DNA from: Geomicrobium sediminis
Lineage (GTDB): Bacteria; Bacillota; Bacilli; Bacillales; Marinococcaceae
Length of the DNA: 64,000 nt
Direction of reading: 5' to 3'
NCBI RefSeq assembly: GCF_016908595.1
Contig: NZ_JAFBEC010000010.1
Coordinates: 1-64,000, forward strand
The notes under the pieces are model-generated. The model saw nothing but the letters and a program-made list of their open reading frames with translations. It ran no database searches and was not told the DNA's origin. The translations under genes and the position numbers were made by a program. Of this stretch, positions 1-8,751 are shown piece by piece; the first letter of the stretch is position 1, and every line of letters begins with the position of its first letter.

Positions 1-221
1 TATGGGCTCAAGTTGCATGGACAAGATTTTGGGGATGGGATCCCAAAGAAGTATGGGCACTGATTACATTTCTCTTCTATGCAGCATATTTGCATTTTAG
101 GTTAAATCGCAGTTGGCAAGGTGAGCGATCTGGCTGGCTTGCGGTCATTGGTTTTGCCATTATCATGTTTAATTTGATCTTTGTAAATCTTGTGATTGCC
201 GGGCTTCATTCGTATGCTTAG
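1..221 (+). CDS. resC: ResC/CcsA-type cytochrome c biogenesis protein, 3' end
   Basis: Only the C-terminal 72 residues lie in the window; the open frame runs from base 3. It contains the heme-handling WWD signature read as [13 protein letters not shown], followed by two hydrophobic segments and the ending [11 protein letters not shown]. In the Ccs (system II) pathway this membrane protein, with ResB, delivers heme to apocytochrome c outside the membrane. The neighbour resA supplies reduced apocytochrome thiols, which fits. In Bacillus subtilis the order is resA-resB-resC-resD-resE; here resA follows resC, which is unusual. Confidence 0.85.
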   Translation, partial: WAQVAWTRFWGWDPKEVWALITFLFYAAYLHFRLNRSWQGERSGWLAVIGFAIIMFNLIFVNLVIAGLHSYA

Positions 222-291
222 TAAAAATTACTCATTCTAGATTTCAAGTCATTAAAAACTTAATGCAAGAGCAAGTAGGGGAGCACATTTA

Positions 292-846
292 ATGGATCAA
301 CATACAAGGTATGAACGTAAAAAGCGTCGGCTATTCATGCGAATTATAATACTTTCAATTTTAATGATGACCATTGCCTATTTGTTTTATAATAACTTAA
401 TTCGTGAAGATGTTGCTTACGTTACAGAAGGAGATCAAGCACCCAATTTTGCATTAACCAATATGCATGGGGAACGTGTTGCACTTGAAGATTATCAGGG
501 GCAAGGGGTATTTTTGAACTTTTGGGGGACTTATTGTCCCCCTTGTGAGGAAGAAATGCCTTATATGGAAGCAGAACATCAGAAATATATGGATAAGGAT
601 GTAGAAATTTTAGCCGTTAATGTTGGTGAATCCGAATTAATTATTAATCGCTTTGCTGAACGCCTTCAACTCACATTCCCGATACTTCAGGACCAAAACA
701 GTAATGTGATGGATCGTTACGGGGTTAGGCAACTCCCTGCTACCTATTTGATTGATGAATCAGGGGAAGTGATCCACATACGAGTAGGGGGGATGAGCGA
801 ACAAAATGTAAGAGATTTTATGGAGATGATTGACCCAGAGGTATAG
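292..846 (+). CDS. resA: ResA-like membrane-anchored thiol-disulfide oxidoreductase
   Basis: 184 residues. A basic N-terminus and one membrane segment (about residues 16-34) anchor a thioredoxin/TlpA fold outside the cell. The redox motif is CPPC at residues 82-85 (B. subtilis ResA has CEPC), preceded by FLNFWGTY, and a cis-Pro region RQLPATYLID follows near residue 150. By family knowledge it reduces the CXXCH cysteines of apocytochrome c before heme attachment. The ATG start follows a GGGGAG ribosome site. It sits between resC and resD, and a hairpin follows it. Confidence 0.85.
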   Translation: MDQHTRYERKKRRLFMRIIILSILMMTIAYLFYNNLIREDVAYVTEGDQAPNFALTNMHGERVALEDYQGQGVFLNFWGTYCPPCEEEMPYMEAEHQKYMDKDVEILAVNVGESELIINRFAERLQLTFPILQDQNSNVMDRYGVRQLPATYLIDESGEVIHIRVGGMSEQNVRDFMEMIDPEV

Positions 847-884
847 ATCTTGCTGGAAAGACCTGAAATATGAATCAAGATGAG

Positions 885-914
885 CCCTATAAGATGTTCC
901 ATATTCTTATAGGG
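885..914 (+). terminator. Terminator-like hairpin after resA
   Basis: Nine-base perfect stem CCCTATAAG / CTTATAGGG around a 12-base loop, followed by a T-rich stretch. It lies between resA and resD, so resDE may also have their own promoter. Confidence 0.55.
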
Positions 915-1003
915 TTTGTGTTGTTCTTCATGGAAATTCTTCATGGAAATCACATATTTTTTAAGTAAACTGTACATAAGAAGACATAGGGAGGTTAAGA
1001 ACT

Positions 1004-1702
1004 TTGGCAGAACGTATACTCATTGTGGATGACGAACGAAATATGCGGGAATTAGTACGCCTCTATTTAAAAAATGAAGGCTATCGTCTAGATGAAGCAA
1101 ATTCTGGACTAGAGGCCATTGAAATGATAAAGAATCAAAGCTATGAAACCATAATTTTAGATATTATGCTGCCTGACGCTGATGGGTGGGAAGTTTGTAA
1201 ATACGTTCGTTCCATTCAAGCAGACACATCCATTCTTATGCTCACTGCAAAAACAGATGTAGAGGATCGAGTAAAAGGTTTGAATATTGGGGCGGATGAT
1301 TATCTCGTTAAACCTTTTGCACCGGAAGAGCTCGTTGCTCGAGTTAAAGCTTTATTAAGGAGAAAGAGTTATTTCTCAAATGACAATCAGCATGTGGTAA
1401 TGATTGAGGAGTTAAGGATTAATCGAGATTTACATGAAGTAAAAGTAGCAGGAAAAACCATTGAGCTCACATCAAAGGAATTTAACATCCTGTATTTGAT
1501 GGCCAATAGAACTGAACGCATCTACACCAGGGAAAATATCATTGATCAAGTTTGGTCTATGAATGAAAGACAAGATCCTCGAACGATTGATACGCATATA
1601 AAAAATATTCGAACCAAGCTAAACGGTGCAGGCCTTTCATTCAATCCCATTAAAACCGTTTGGGGGGTTGGATATAAATTTAATTCAACGAAGGAACTAT
1701 AA
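1004..1702 (+). CDS. resD: OmpR-family response regulator (ResD-like)
   Basis: 232 residues. The receiver domain (1-120) has the acidic pair DD at 9-10, the phospho-acceptor in ILDIMLPD (Asp53) and Lys in DYLVKPF. The C-terminal winged helix has the OmpR pattern TSKEFNILYLMA ... RTIDTHIKNIRTKL ... VWGVGYKF. The start is TTG, placed by the GGGAGG site about 10 bases upstream. ResD in Bacillus controls aerobic and anaerobic respiration genes. The kinase gene begins 2 bases after the stop, so this is one operon. Assignment to ResD rather than another OmpR regulator rests on context. Confidence 0.8.
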   Translation: MAERILIVDDERNMRELVRLYLKNEGYRLDEANSGLEAIEMIKNQSYETIILDIMLPDADGWEVCKYVRSIQADTSILMLTAKTDVEDRVKGLNIGADDYLVKPFAPEELVARVKALLRRKSYFSNDNQHVVMIEELRINRDLHEVKVAGKTIELTSKEFNILYLMANRTERIYTRENIIDQVWSMNERQDPRTIDTHIKNIRTKLNGAGLSFNPIKTVWGVGYKFNSTKEL

Positions 1703-1704
1703 TT

Positions 1705-3078
1705 ATGAATGCGATATTTTATAAACTATCTGGTTCGATTTTAGTTTTGTTATTGATTGTTTTACTGCCATTAGGTTTCATGATGAATCAGATATTTATT
1801 AACTTTAACCATGCTCACTTGCAAGAGGAAACGGGTGAATTGGCTTCAAAGTATGCACAGCTACTAGGAGTATTTGAAGCATCGGATATAAGCTATTTTG
1901 TTAATTCCATGTCAAGTGAGACGGCGATGGAACTTGTCGTTTTCAATCAAGAGGGAGAAATTATAGGCAACTCTGGAATTAGTGGTTTTACACAGAGTGA
2001 AGAACCATCAACTCAAAGTGAACAGAGGGTTTACACGGATACGGAAACGGGAGTAGATTATTTTTATTCAGGAAGGCGGGTTGAGAATACATCAGCGGAT
2101 ACCGGTGAAGTTTATATTTTTTCTCCAACAAATTTAATGGGAAATTCCGCGGGACAGGTGCAGAACGCCCTAATTCTTTCAGGCATGGGTGCTCTTCTGC
2201 TTGCCTTTGGATTCACATTTATTGTCTCAAGACAACTCTCAACCCCACTACAAGAGATGGAAAAAGCTGCCCGTCAGATGGCCAGGGGAAATTTAGATGT
2301 TAAAGTGCCAGTGACAACACGAGATGAGTTAGGTTCACTTTCTCAATCTATGAATGAATTAGCACATGACTTAAAAAGGTATCGAATCAATAAACAGGAA
2401 TTTTTTTCGAACGTTTCCCATGAGTTTCGAACGCCACTTTCTTATATACAGGGTTATAGTGATGCTTTAAAAAAGGGATTTTATAAGGACGATAAAGAAC
2501 ACCAACGTTTTATTGAGATTATTAACGATGAATCTCACCGAATGAACCGATTGATTAATGATTTATTTGAGTTATCTCGCATGGAAGAGGAACGGTTTCC
2601 ATTGGAACTTGAATTGGTTGAGGTCGAAAATGCTGTCAATAGTGCGGTAGCCAAAATAGAAGCAACAGCAAAAGAGAAAGACATCAGACTAATCGTCAAA
2701 TGTGATTCGGATATTCCTCATATTGCTGCAGATGCTTTTCGGTTAGAGCAAATATTCACGAACTTATTACAGAATGCAGTAAGATACACAGAAAAGGGAC
2801 AAATCTTGGTCGAAGTTAACGCCGAGCATGGGAAAGTAAAAGCAATTGTTTCAGATACTGGCAAAGGTATTAATACAGAATATCTCCCTCACATTTTTGA
2901 TCGTTTTTATCGAGTGGAGAAATCAAGAGCGCGTGATCACGGGGGGACAGGGCTGGGTCTCGCAATCGTTAAACAATTAACTGAACTTCAATATGGATCG
3001 ATTGAGGTAGAAAGCCAGTTCGGAAAAGGAACAAAATTCATATTGAGTTTCCCAGAGGCGAAGGAGGGAGATGAATGA
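1705..3078 (+). CDS. resE: Sensor histidine kinase (ResE-like)
   Basis: 457 residues. A membrane segment at 8-30, an extracellular sensor region, a second membrane segment near 155-175, a HAMP linker (about 175-228), a HisKA domain with phospho-acceptor in FFSNVSHEFRTPLSYI (His239) and an ATPase domain with NLLQNAVRY, DTGKGI and GTGLGL boxes. All catalytic boxes are present. It is the partner of the preceding regulator. The stop overlaps the next start by 4 bases (ATGA). Confidence 0.85.
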   Translation: MNAIFYKLSGSILVLLLIVLLPLGFMMNQIFINFNHAHLQEETGELASKYAQLLGVFEASDISYFVNSMSSETAMELVVFNQEGEIIGNSGISGFTQSEEPSTQSEQRVYTDTETGVDYFYSGRRVENTSADTGEVYIFSPTNLMGNSAGQVQNALILSGMGALLLAFGFTFIVSRQLSTPLQEMEKAARQMARGNLDVKVPVTTRDELGSLSQSMNELAHDLKRYRINKQEFFSNVSHEFRTPLSYIQGYSDALKKGFYKDDKEHQRFIEIINDESHRMNRLINDLFELSRMEEERFPLELELVEVENAVNSAVAKIEATAKEKDIRLIVKCDSDIPHIAADAFRLEQIFTNLLQNAVRYTEKGQILVEVNAEHGKVKAIVSDTGKGINTEYLPHIFDRFYRVEKSRARDHGGTGLGLAIVKQLTELQYGSIEVESQFGKGTKFILSFPEAKEGDE

Positions 3079-3293
3079 AAAGAAAGGATTGGCTGGTTCC
3101 TTCGATTTTGATCTTGCTTGGTATCCACTGTTTAGTAATGTCTGGAATTGTTTCCTCTACAACAAGTAATTCATATCTCAATCTCCTGATACAAATTTGT
3201 ATTTGGATGAGTGTCCCGTTATTGATAGGTACACTTATTTATATCATTTTAAAAATAGTAAATAGAAAATCAAAGAGCCGCGATTTTTATTAG
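3075..3293 (+). CDS. Small two-helix membrane protein
   Basis: 72 residues, with two hydrophobic segments (about 8-26 and 34-60) and a basic tail KIVNRKSKSRDFY. Translationally coupled to the kinase gene by an ATGA overlap, so probably co-expressed. I do not recognise the family. A role as kinase accessory is only inferred from position. Confidence 0.6.
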   Translation: MKRKDWLVPSILILLGIHCLVMSGIVSSTTSNSYLNLLIQICIWMSVPLLIGTLIYIILKIVNRKSKSRDFY

Positions 3294-3744
3294 TCCGGCT
3301 TTTTCTTGAAATGAAGCTTTACCTAACCTTTTCCCCTGATCCATAGCCCCTTTCTATAGCTGATCTCTTTCTTTTTGCAGATGATTTGTTGATGACGGAC
3401 AATAATTTCACTCAGCGTATGAAATTGTTGAATAGTTGGTGGTTCCCCTGGCGAGACCTATCAGAAGTGCTTTGTTGATTATAGTGCATAAAAATGGTAA
3501 CCTTACACTATACTACAATAAGCTCATCAAAAGCCTTTTACATTGATGGGATCTTTAAAAAAACCCTAAAGTGCGTCAACACTCTAGGGTCACAGAACAA
3601 GTCCTGAAATGGATGAAAGTTCACTATGAAAGTGAAGTAATCACCCGTCTAATTTGCGGTCAGAGGTGGTTGCTTCTTTTTTGTGTTTGTACTTGTCACT
3701 GGTAAGCATACCATTTTAGATATAAGTTACAAAAAAGAAACAAG
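3294..3744. other. Intergenic stretch, no intact gene
   Basis: About 450 bases with no credible ORF. A short readable stretch near 3385-3470 (LMTDNNFTQRMKLLNSWWF) may be an insertion-sequence scrap, but I cannot assign it. Small inverted repeats occur near 3563-3592 (CCCTAAAGTG / CACTCTAGGG). Confidence 0.4.
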
Positions 3745-4291
3745 GCTGGGGCATAACTAGCCATTTATAATGAAAAATGTAAAAAAGTTTGACTCATCGA
3801 TCCATGATGAGCCGAACTTTTTCTTTTTTGATGCGAGCGCCCCTGCTTTTTGTTTACTTGGGGCTCCTCGCTGTGTATTTTCGTATGTTCAAAGCGAGGA
3901 AGGCAAACCCCAATTCATTTCGAGCACGTGCATCGCCTCTAACAGACAATCGAGTGAAACCTAAATTAGCTTTCAGATTTCCAAAAACTGGTTCTGCATC
4001 AACCTTACGCTGACCGTAGAGTTCCCCAGTTTTTTCATCTGAAAGCAGTTGCCGAATCGTTTTCTTTTGGTCTTCCCAATTCCTATTTATATAGAGTTTA
4101 CGAGGGCTTCCTGTCTTTGCTTTCGTACATTCTCTTTGGAACGGGCAGCTTGAACAATCTTCACTCTCATACACGTCGACCTTACGTGCAAAGCCATGAC
4201 GATCTTTTCGGTGTGATTCATACTGAAACGTTAGTTCTTTTTCATTAGGGCACGTGAAGGTGTTGCGATCCGGGTTGTACCAGATGTTGAG
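3745..4291 (-). pseudogene. IS1182-family transposase, 3' fragment with IS end
   Basis: On the minus strand an open frame from about 4291 to 3854 encodes the transposase C-terminus: CXXC-type cysteines in DCSSCPFQRECT, then GQRKVDAEPVFGNLKANLG and GFTRLSVRGDARARNELGF, typical of IS1182-type elements. The N-terminal two thirds are missing. Downstream (3782-3823) is a hairpin with AAAGTTTGACTCATC pairing GATGAGCCGAACTTT and a terminal motif GGCTGGGGCATAACTAG near 3744, probably the IS end. It is a different subgroup from the copy at 46 kb. Confidence 0.75.
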
Positions 4292-4534
4292 AGTTTGTAA
4301 AATAAAATTGTTGTGTACACGAATATTTCTTACTTTAAAAATAAAGTTTATTAATGGACTCTCAAAAAACAGGAATATGGTTTAACTGATGAATATGTAA
4401 ACTTATCTGTAATCTAATATTTATTCTACGATCCTAAAGTTTTTATAATTTTCTAAACAAATATAGGTACTTATTGTTTATACATGTACTATATGTTAAA
4501 GTTATGAAAATTTACCTTTAAGGAGTGTGGTGAT

Positions 4535-4684
4535 TTGTTCTATAAGCGGAGAGAAGATCATTATATTATGATTATGCAAGCTTTGAATTATTACACTAAA
4601 CATACTGGATTAAATACAGATGAAGAATTTCATATCATTCATGAGATGTTCTTAGCAGAAATGACTATGGACGAACGTTATTAA
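4535..4684 (+). CDS. Small hypothetical protein, 49 aa
   Basis: TTG start at 4535 with AAGGAG nine bases upstream. The product begins MFYKRREDHYIMIMQALNYY and ends in EMTMDERY. It is soluble and rather acidic at the C-terminus. A strong hairpin follows directly at 4696, which supports a real short transcript. Family unknown to me. Confidence 0.5.
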   Translation: MFYKRREDHYIMIMQALNYYTKHTGLNTDEEFHIIHEMFLAEMTMDERY

Positions 4685-4695
4685 AGTCATATTTA

Positions 4696-4724
4696 AAGCT
4701 TCCTTTATCGTATGCAGGAAGCTT
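4696..4724 (+). terminator. Intrinsic terminator
   Basis: AAGCTTCCT pairs with AGGAAGCTT around an 11-base loop, followed by ATTTTAT. It ends the 49-aa gene. Confidence 0.65.
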
Positions 4725-4835
4725 ATTTTATATCGAAACTAAATTATAAAGAAAAACTTTTAAAATGTCTTTGAATATAAGCAATATCTAAAGGGGCTTA
4801 TACAGTTAGTTGATTTTATAGAGGGGTGATTAGCT

Positions 4836-5228
4836 TTGCTGGAGAATATATTACAATATTTGAATGTAATTACTAATAATATTAATGAAAAAGGATACTC
4901 AGAAAAACAACCTGTTTTTGACAGCATGTCAATATGTGAAGAAATACTCTTTGATACGCAAAAATATCCAAATCATAAAATTTCAGGGGAAGTAAAAGCA
5001 TATACAAATAGCACTTATCGTTTGTTACACGAACTAAAATTTTATATAGTTAATGAAAATTGGGTCAAAGCTTCTGAATTAATTGAAGAAGAACTTTATC
5101 TCACTGTAATTAAAAACTCTAAATGCATCGACAAATTAGTTAGTAAATTACCAAAATGGACTTCACTAGTTACATATTGTAGGAGTAAACATTCGTTACT
5201 AAATTCACCTCGAAACATTTCATTTTAG
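4836..5228 (+). CDS. Hypothetical protein, 130 aa
   Basis: Starts TTG at 4836 after GAGGGGTGATTAG, a good ribosome site. Predicted helical, soluble, with a conserved-looking core HELKFYIVNENWVKASELIEEELY. No signal peptide or known motif. It stands alone between the IS remnant and the MntA/HepT pair. I do not recognise it. Confidence 0.5.
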   Translation: MLENILQYLNVITNNINEKGYSEKQPVFDSMSICEEILFDTQKYPNHKISGEVKAYTNSTYRLLHELKFYIVNENWVKASELIEEELYLTVIKNSKCIDKLVSKLPKWTSLVTYCRSKHSLLNSPRNISF

Positions 5229-5533
5229 TTATGCCACATTATGTTGTCACTAAAACAGTGACTTTAACATCAATAAAAGTCGTTACATTAATTGTATTCC
5301 AAGAGGAGACAGCCTTAAGTATTTATTTAACCACATGTATAATTAATAAACAGACATCGTTTAGCTCATCAAACTTATGAAACTCTAGGTTTAATGAGCA
5401 AGCAACATATCTGTTTTCCCTCAGAGACTCATTTTTCTGACACCCCTGCGTTTCATAATTCGATGAAATTACTCTTACTTTATTATTGATGAATTGAAAA
5501 TTTGTTATACTAGAAGTAAGAGGAGGGGTACTA
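5229..5533. other. Intergenic region with promoter-like DNA
   Basis: No credible gene. Bases 5431-5447 carry TTTTTCTGACACCCC, which recurs near 14161 as TTTTTCCTGACACCCCC and may be an insertion-sequence end. AT-rich DNA before 5534 ends in AGAGGAGGGG, the ribosome site of the next gene. Confidence 0.35.
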
Positions 5534-5950
5534 ATGGACATAAGGATCCAAGAAGAAGATATAAAAAAACATCTTATTGGGCAGCTTAACCCAGCCTATA
5601 TAATATTATTTGGATCGTTTGCAAAAAATACTAATCATGAAGAAAGCGACATTGATTTGGCATTTTATCCAAAAGAAGGATCTGTTCCTCCAAAACCTTA
5701 TGAATTGTTTACGATCGCTCAAGACCTTGCTTATATACTTAAATTTGAAGTAGATTTAGTGAACCTCAAATCAGCATCAACCGTTTTTAAAGCACAGATA
5801 TATTCTACGGGTTACCTCATATACGCAGAAGACCGTTTTATGTTTGAAAAACATCAGATGACTGCATTAAGCATGTACGCTAAATTAAATGAAGAGCGCA
5901 AAAGCATTTTAGAAAGAATTGATGAAAGTGGGACTATTTATGAAAAGTGA
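5534..5950 (+). CDS. mntA: MntA-type nucleotidyltransferase antitoxin
   Basis: 138 residues. A minimal nucleotidyltransferase (MNT) domain with the GSX10DXD pattern: GSFAKNTNHEES followed by DIDLAF, and a third acidic position in KFEVDLVNL. In type VII toxin-antitoxin systems MntA AMPylates and silences the HepT toxin. Ribosome site AGGAGGGG precedes ATG. The gene overlaps hepT, as expected for a co-translated pair. Confidence 0.8.
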   Translation: MDIRIQEEDIKKHLIGQLNPAYIILFGSFAKNTNHEESDIDLAFYPKEGSVPPKPYELFTIAQDLAYILKFEVDLVNLKSASTVFKAQIYSTGYLIYAEDRFMFEKHQMTALSMYAKLNEERKSILERIDESGTIYEK

Positions 5951-6344
5951 CGTGGTATTAAATAAAGTGGCCACAATAGAACGTTGCATCCAACGAATAG
6001 AAGAGGTATATGATGGGAATCGCGACAATTTAAATGACTACACAAAACAGGATTCTATTATACTGAATATCCAACGTGCGTGCGAAGCCTCTATTGATTT
6101 AGCCATGCATATTGTATCTGTTAAAAGGCTTGGTCTTCCACAAACAAGTCGTGATGCCTTTGATTTGTTACAAGAACACAGTTATATTGATGCCGATAAT
6201 GCGAAGAAGTTAAAGGCTATGGTTGGATTTAGAAATATTGCAGTGCATGATTATCAATCTTTAAATTTAGATATTATGGAGGAAATTGTAACAAACCACC
6301 TGAAAGATTTCACCAATTATACTAAACAGATAATAAAAAAGTAA
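5940..6344 (+). CDS. hepT: HepT-like HEPN ribonuclease toxin
   Basis: About 134 residues from ATG 5940; an upstream TTG/ATG at 5919-5924 would add six or seven residues. All-helical HEPN fold with the catalytic RX4HXY motif read as RNIAVHDY near residue 100. It overlaps mntA by 11 bases. By family knowledge HepT is an RNase neutralised by MntA-mediated modification at the motif tyrosine, which is present here. Likely plasmid stabilisation or phage defence. Confidence 0.8.
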   Translation: MKSDVVLNKVATIERCIQRIEEVYDGNRDNLNDYTKQDSIILNIQRACEASIDLAMHIVSVKRLGLPQTSRDAFDLLQEHSYIDADNAKKLKAMVGFRNIAVHDYQSLNLDIMEEIVTNHLKDFTNYTKQIIKK

Positions 6345-6432
6345 TTCTTGTAATATCAATTTGATAATATTAATTAAATAGATTTACAGAACTTATGGAC
6401 ATTCGAAAGTCTACAAGTAAAGGGGCTAAAAA

Positions 6433-6810
6433 ATGTGGATTAAAGGGCATGGAAGACTAATCCATACAACTGATGCATCGCGAGTGAAATTTAGAACAAA
6501 TATCAGTCAGTCGACTCTTAATCAATTAAATACTCTAGCTACTAGATATGATACATATCAAAATTATCTACTTGAGTCAGGGTTACAAACTGTTTTAGAG
6601 CAAGGCGTCATTACCTTCGACAAAGAGTCTCGTCCAAACGATCGAGTTCAATATAAGACGACTTATGATAAAGATTTGTTGCAAAAGGTAATGGATTTTG
6701 CAAAAGAACAGAAACTATATGTCAATGATGTATTAGAGTATAGCGTTCAATATATTGACTATAATTCTCTAAAGAATAAAGGCCATAAACACCGAGTAGA
6801 AAAATTATAG
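6433..6810 (+). CDS. Tandem ribbon-helix-helix-like protein
   Basis: 125 residues. Two similar halves can be seen: a strand plus helix in SRVKFRTNISQSTLNQLNTLA and again in RVQYKTTYDKDLLQKVMDFA, each followed by a second helix (DTYQNYLLESGLQ and LYVNDVLEYSVQYI). This is the layout of two ribbon-helix-helix units in one chain, which would suggest DNA binding. Similar Bacillus proteins are sometimes labelled rRNA methyltransferase, but no SAM-binding motif is visible. The basic tail is KNKGHKHRVEKL. Ribosome site AAAGGGG. Confidence 0.5.
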   Translation: MWIKGHGRLIHTTDASRVKFRTNISQSTLNQLNTLATRYDTYQNYLLESGLQTVLEQGVITFDKESRPNDRVQYKTTYDKDLLQKVMDFAKEQKLYVNDVLEYSVQYIDYNSLKNKGHKHRVEKL

Positions 6811-6919
6811 TCTTCAAAAATCCCATTCTGGCAGTGTTAATAAGAACGCCCCGAACATAATGTATCTTATCGGAAGTTAATATTATTGAGAATAATTTCT
6901 CTATTAGCTTTAAATCATT

Positions 6920-6951
6920 GAAAGTTTGTATTCTATAGAATACAAACTTTC
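6920..6951. terminator. Perfect 32-base palindrome
   Basis: GAAAGTTTGTATTCTA is followed directly by its exact complement TAGAATACAAACTTTC, then TTATAATT. It may be a bidirectional terminator, but the lack of a loop also allows an operator. Nothing else between 6811 and 7245 looks like a gene. Confidence 0.45.
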
Positions 6952-7245
6952 TTATAATTAAAAACTTAAATAACATAATTCCACCAATTTAGACATGTTG
7001 TACTGTAATTAAAAAAATTACTAAAATGATTTAATAGCTTATTATGTTTCTTCACTCCACACCAAACCCCTACTTCTAAAATGAACAAGGAGAATTCTCC
7101 GGCTGTTCTTCCACTTAGATTATTTAGATTAAATAGTTAAAAGACCTTACCACACCAATCTTTCTAGTTATCCAATCCAATTAAGGTATAAATTCATATG
7201 AAATAGTAAAGCGTAAGTGTATTGATGTTAACCACGGGTGATCTA

Positions 7246-8739
7246 ATGTTCAAAAAACATGTATATAAAAAACTCAATTTGAAAAAAGGAAAAACATTGG
7301 AAGATCTTATTCAGGCATGCCAAAAATCTTTTGACTTTGTATCTTATCAGGCAACAGAAAAAGCCCCATTTCATCTCCACTATATAAAATCTTTAGTTGA
7401 TGAAAAACAGATCGACTCTCATATCAGTTCCTATACGAAAAATCCTGAGCTACCAACTCTTATTGATCTTGAGCAATCGATTCCTATAGAGGGAACCAAA
7501 ATCATTCAAAAAATTGAAGAGATCGAACAAAGCTTGTTGAGTGGGCACGTGATTATCCAAGTCACGAAACATGATAATGAGGTTCTTGCCGTACCCGTCC
7601 AACAGAAAGAACAACGATCTGTGGACATACCAGAAAATGAATTTACAGTAATTGGTCCTAAGGAAGCTTTTATCGAATCCCTTGATGTAAACCTTAACTT
7701 GATTCGCAAACGTCTTCCAGTTCCTGAGTTAGTGATTAAAGAATTTATCGTTGGTAGCATAAGCAAAAGTAGGGTGGCCGTTCTTCATATGGATGGCATC
7801 ACGAACACTCAATTGGTCCAAACTTTAACTGAGCGTATTAATGAAGTTGATTATGATGAAATCGTTGATAGCTCCCAGATTACGCAATTGATCTCAGACA
7901 ATCCGTATTCCTACTTCCCACAATTGCTTGAGACGGAACGCCCAGAGAGAGTAGCATCTGCTTTAGTTGAAGGAAAAGTGGTTTTCACCATGGAAGGATC
8001 TCCTCAAGCGATGATTGGACCCACCAACCTGTTAGAGTTCTTCTCTTCTCCAGATGACCATTACATGATGTGGCCTCTCTCTATGTTTTTTCGGATCATC
8101 CGGTTATTAGCGGTTTTATTCTCAGTTTTAGCCACTTCTGTATATATTGCAGTGACCACATACCATCATGAGGTGATTCCTGATGTTTTGTTAAACACAA
8201 TGGTTGCTTCGAGGTTAGAGGTACCCTATCCCCCAATCATAGAAGTGATCCTACTTGAACTTACTGTTGAACTATTAAGAGAAGCAGGAGCTCGACTTCC
8301 AAGTCGCATCGGTCAAACCATTGGGATTGTAGGCGGTATTGTCATAGGAACAGCTGTTGTTGAAGCTTCCCTCGCCAGCAGCGTATTGCTTATCTTAATC
8401 GGACTTACAGCGCTCTCTTCCTTTACCACACCAATTTACCAAATGGGAAATACGATTCGCATTCTTCGGTTTCCTTTTATTATATTTGCTCAATGGTTCG
8501 GCTTTTTTGGTATGGCTATATGTTTGGCTATCCATCTTCTTCACTTAATTAAGCTAACATCCCTAGGATATCCTTACTTGTCTCCGCTTTATCCGTTTAG
8601 GGTCAGAGACTTTAGAGACGAAATTTTGAAGTTGCCAATTCAAAAACTAGAGAATCAGCCTGAGGTGTTACGCTCCCAAAAGAAAAAGCGATTTATTTCC
8701 AAATATAGGAAACATCCGCCTAAAGATATTGAAGAATAA
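7246..8739 (+). CDS. gerA: GerA-family spore germination receptor, A subunit
   Basis: 497 residues from ATG 7246, chosen because GGGTGAT lies 7 bases upstream; TTG 7222 would add eight residues without a ribosome site. Soluble N-terminal domain (1-275), then about five membrane segments. The family signature YPPIIEVILLELTVELLREAG and LPSRIGQTIGIVGG is intact. GerA-type A, B and C subunits form nutrient receptors in the spore inner membrane. It is 12 bases upstream of the B-subunit gene. Which nutrient is sensed cannot be read from sequence. Confidence 0.9.
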   Translation: MFKKHVYKKLNLKKGKTLEDLIQACQKSFDFVSYQATEKAPFHLHYIKSLVDEKQIDSHISSYTKNPELPTLIDLEQSIPIEGTKIIQKIEEIEQSLLSGHVIIQVTKHDNEVLAVPVQQKEQRSVDIPENEFTVIGPKEAFIESLDVNLNLIRKRLPVPELVIKEFIVGSISKSRVAVLHMDGITNTQLVQTLTERINEVDYDEIVDSSQITQLISDNPYSYFPQLLETERPERVASALVEGKVVFTMEGSPQAMIGPTNLLEFFSSPDDHYMMWPLSMFFRIIRLLAVLFSVLATSVYIAVTTYHHEVIPDVLLNTMVASRLEVPYPPIIEVILLELTVELLREAGARLPSRIGQTIGIVGGIVIGTAVVEASLASSVLLILIGLTALSSFTTPIYQMGNTIRILRFPFIIFAQWFGFFGMAICLAIHLLHLIKLTSLGYPYLSPLYPFRVRDFRDEILKLPIQKLENQPEVLRSQKKKRFISKYRKHPPKDIEE

Positions 8740-8751
8740 GGAGGCGAGGAG

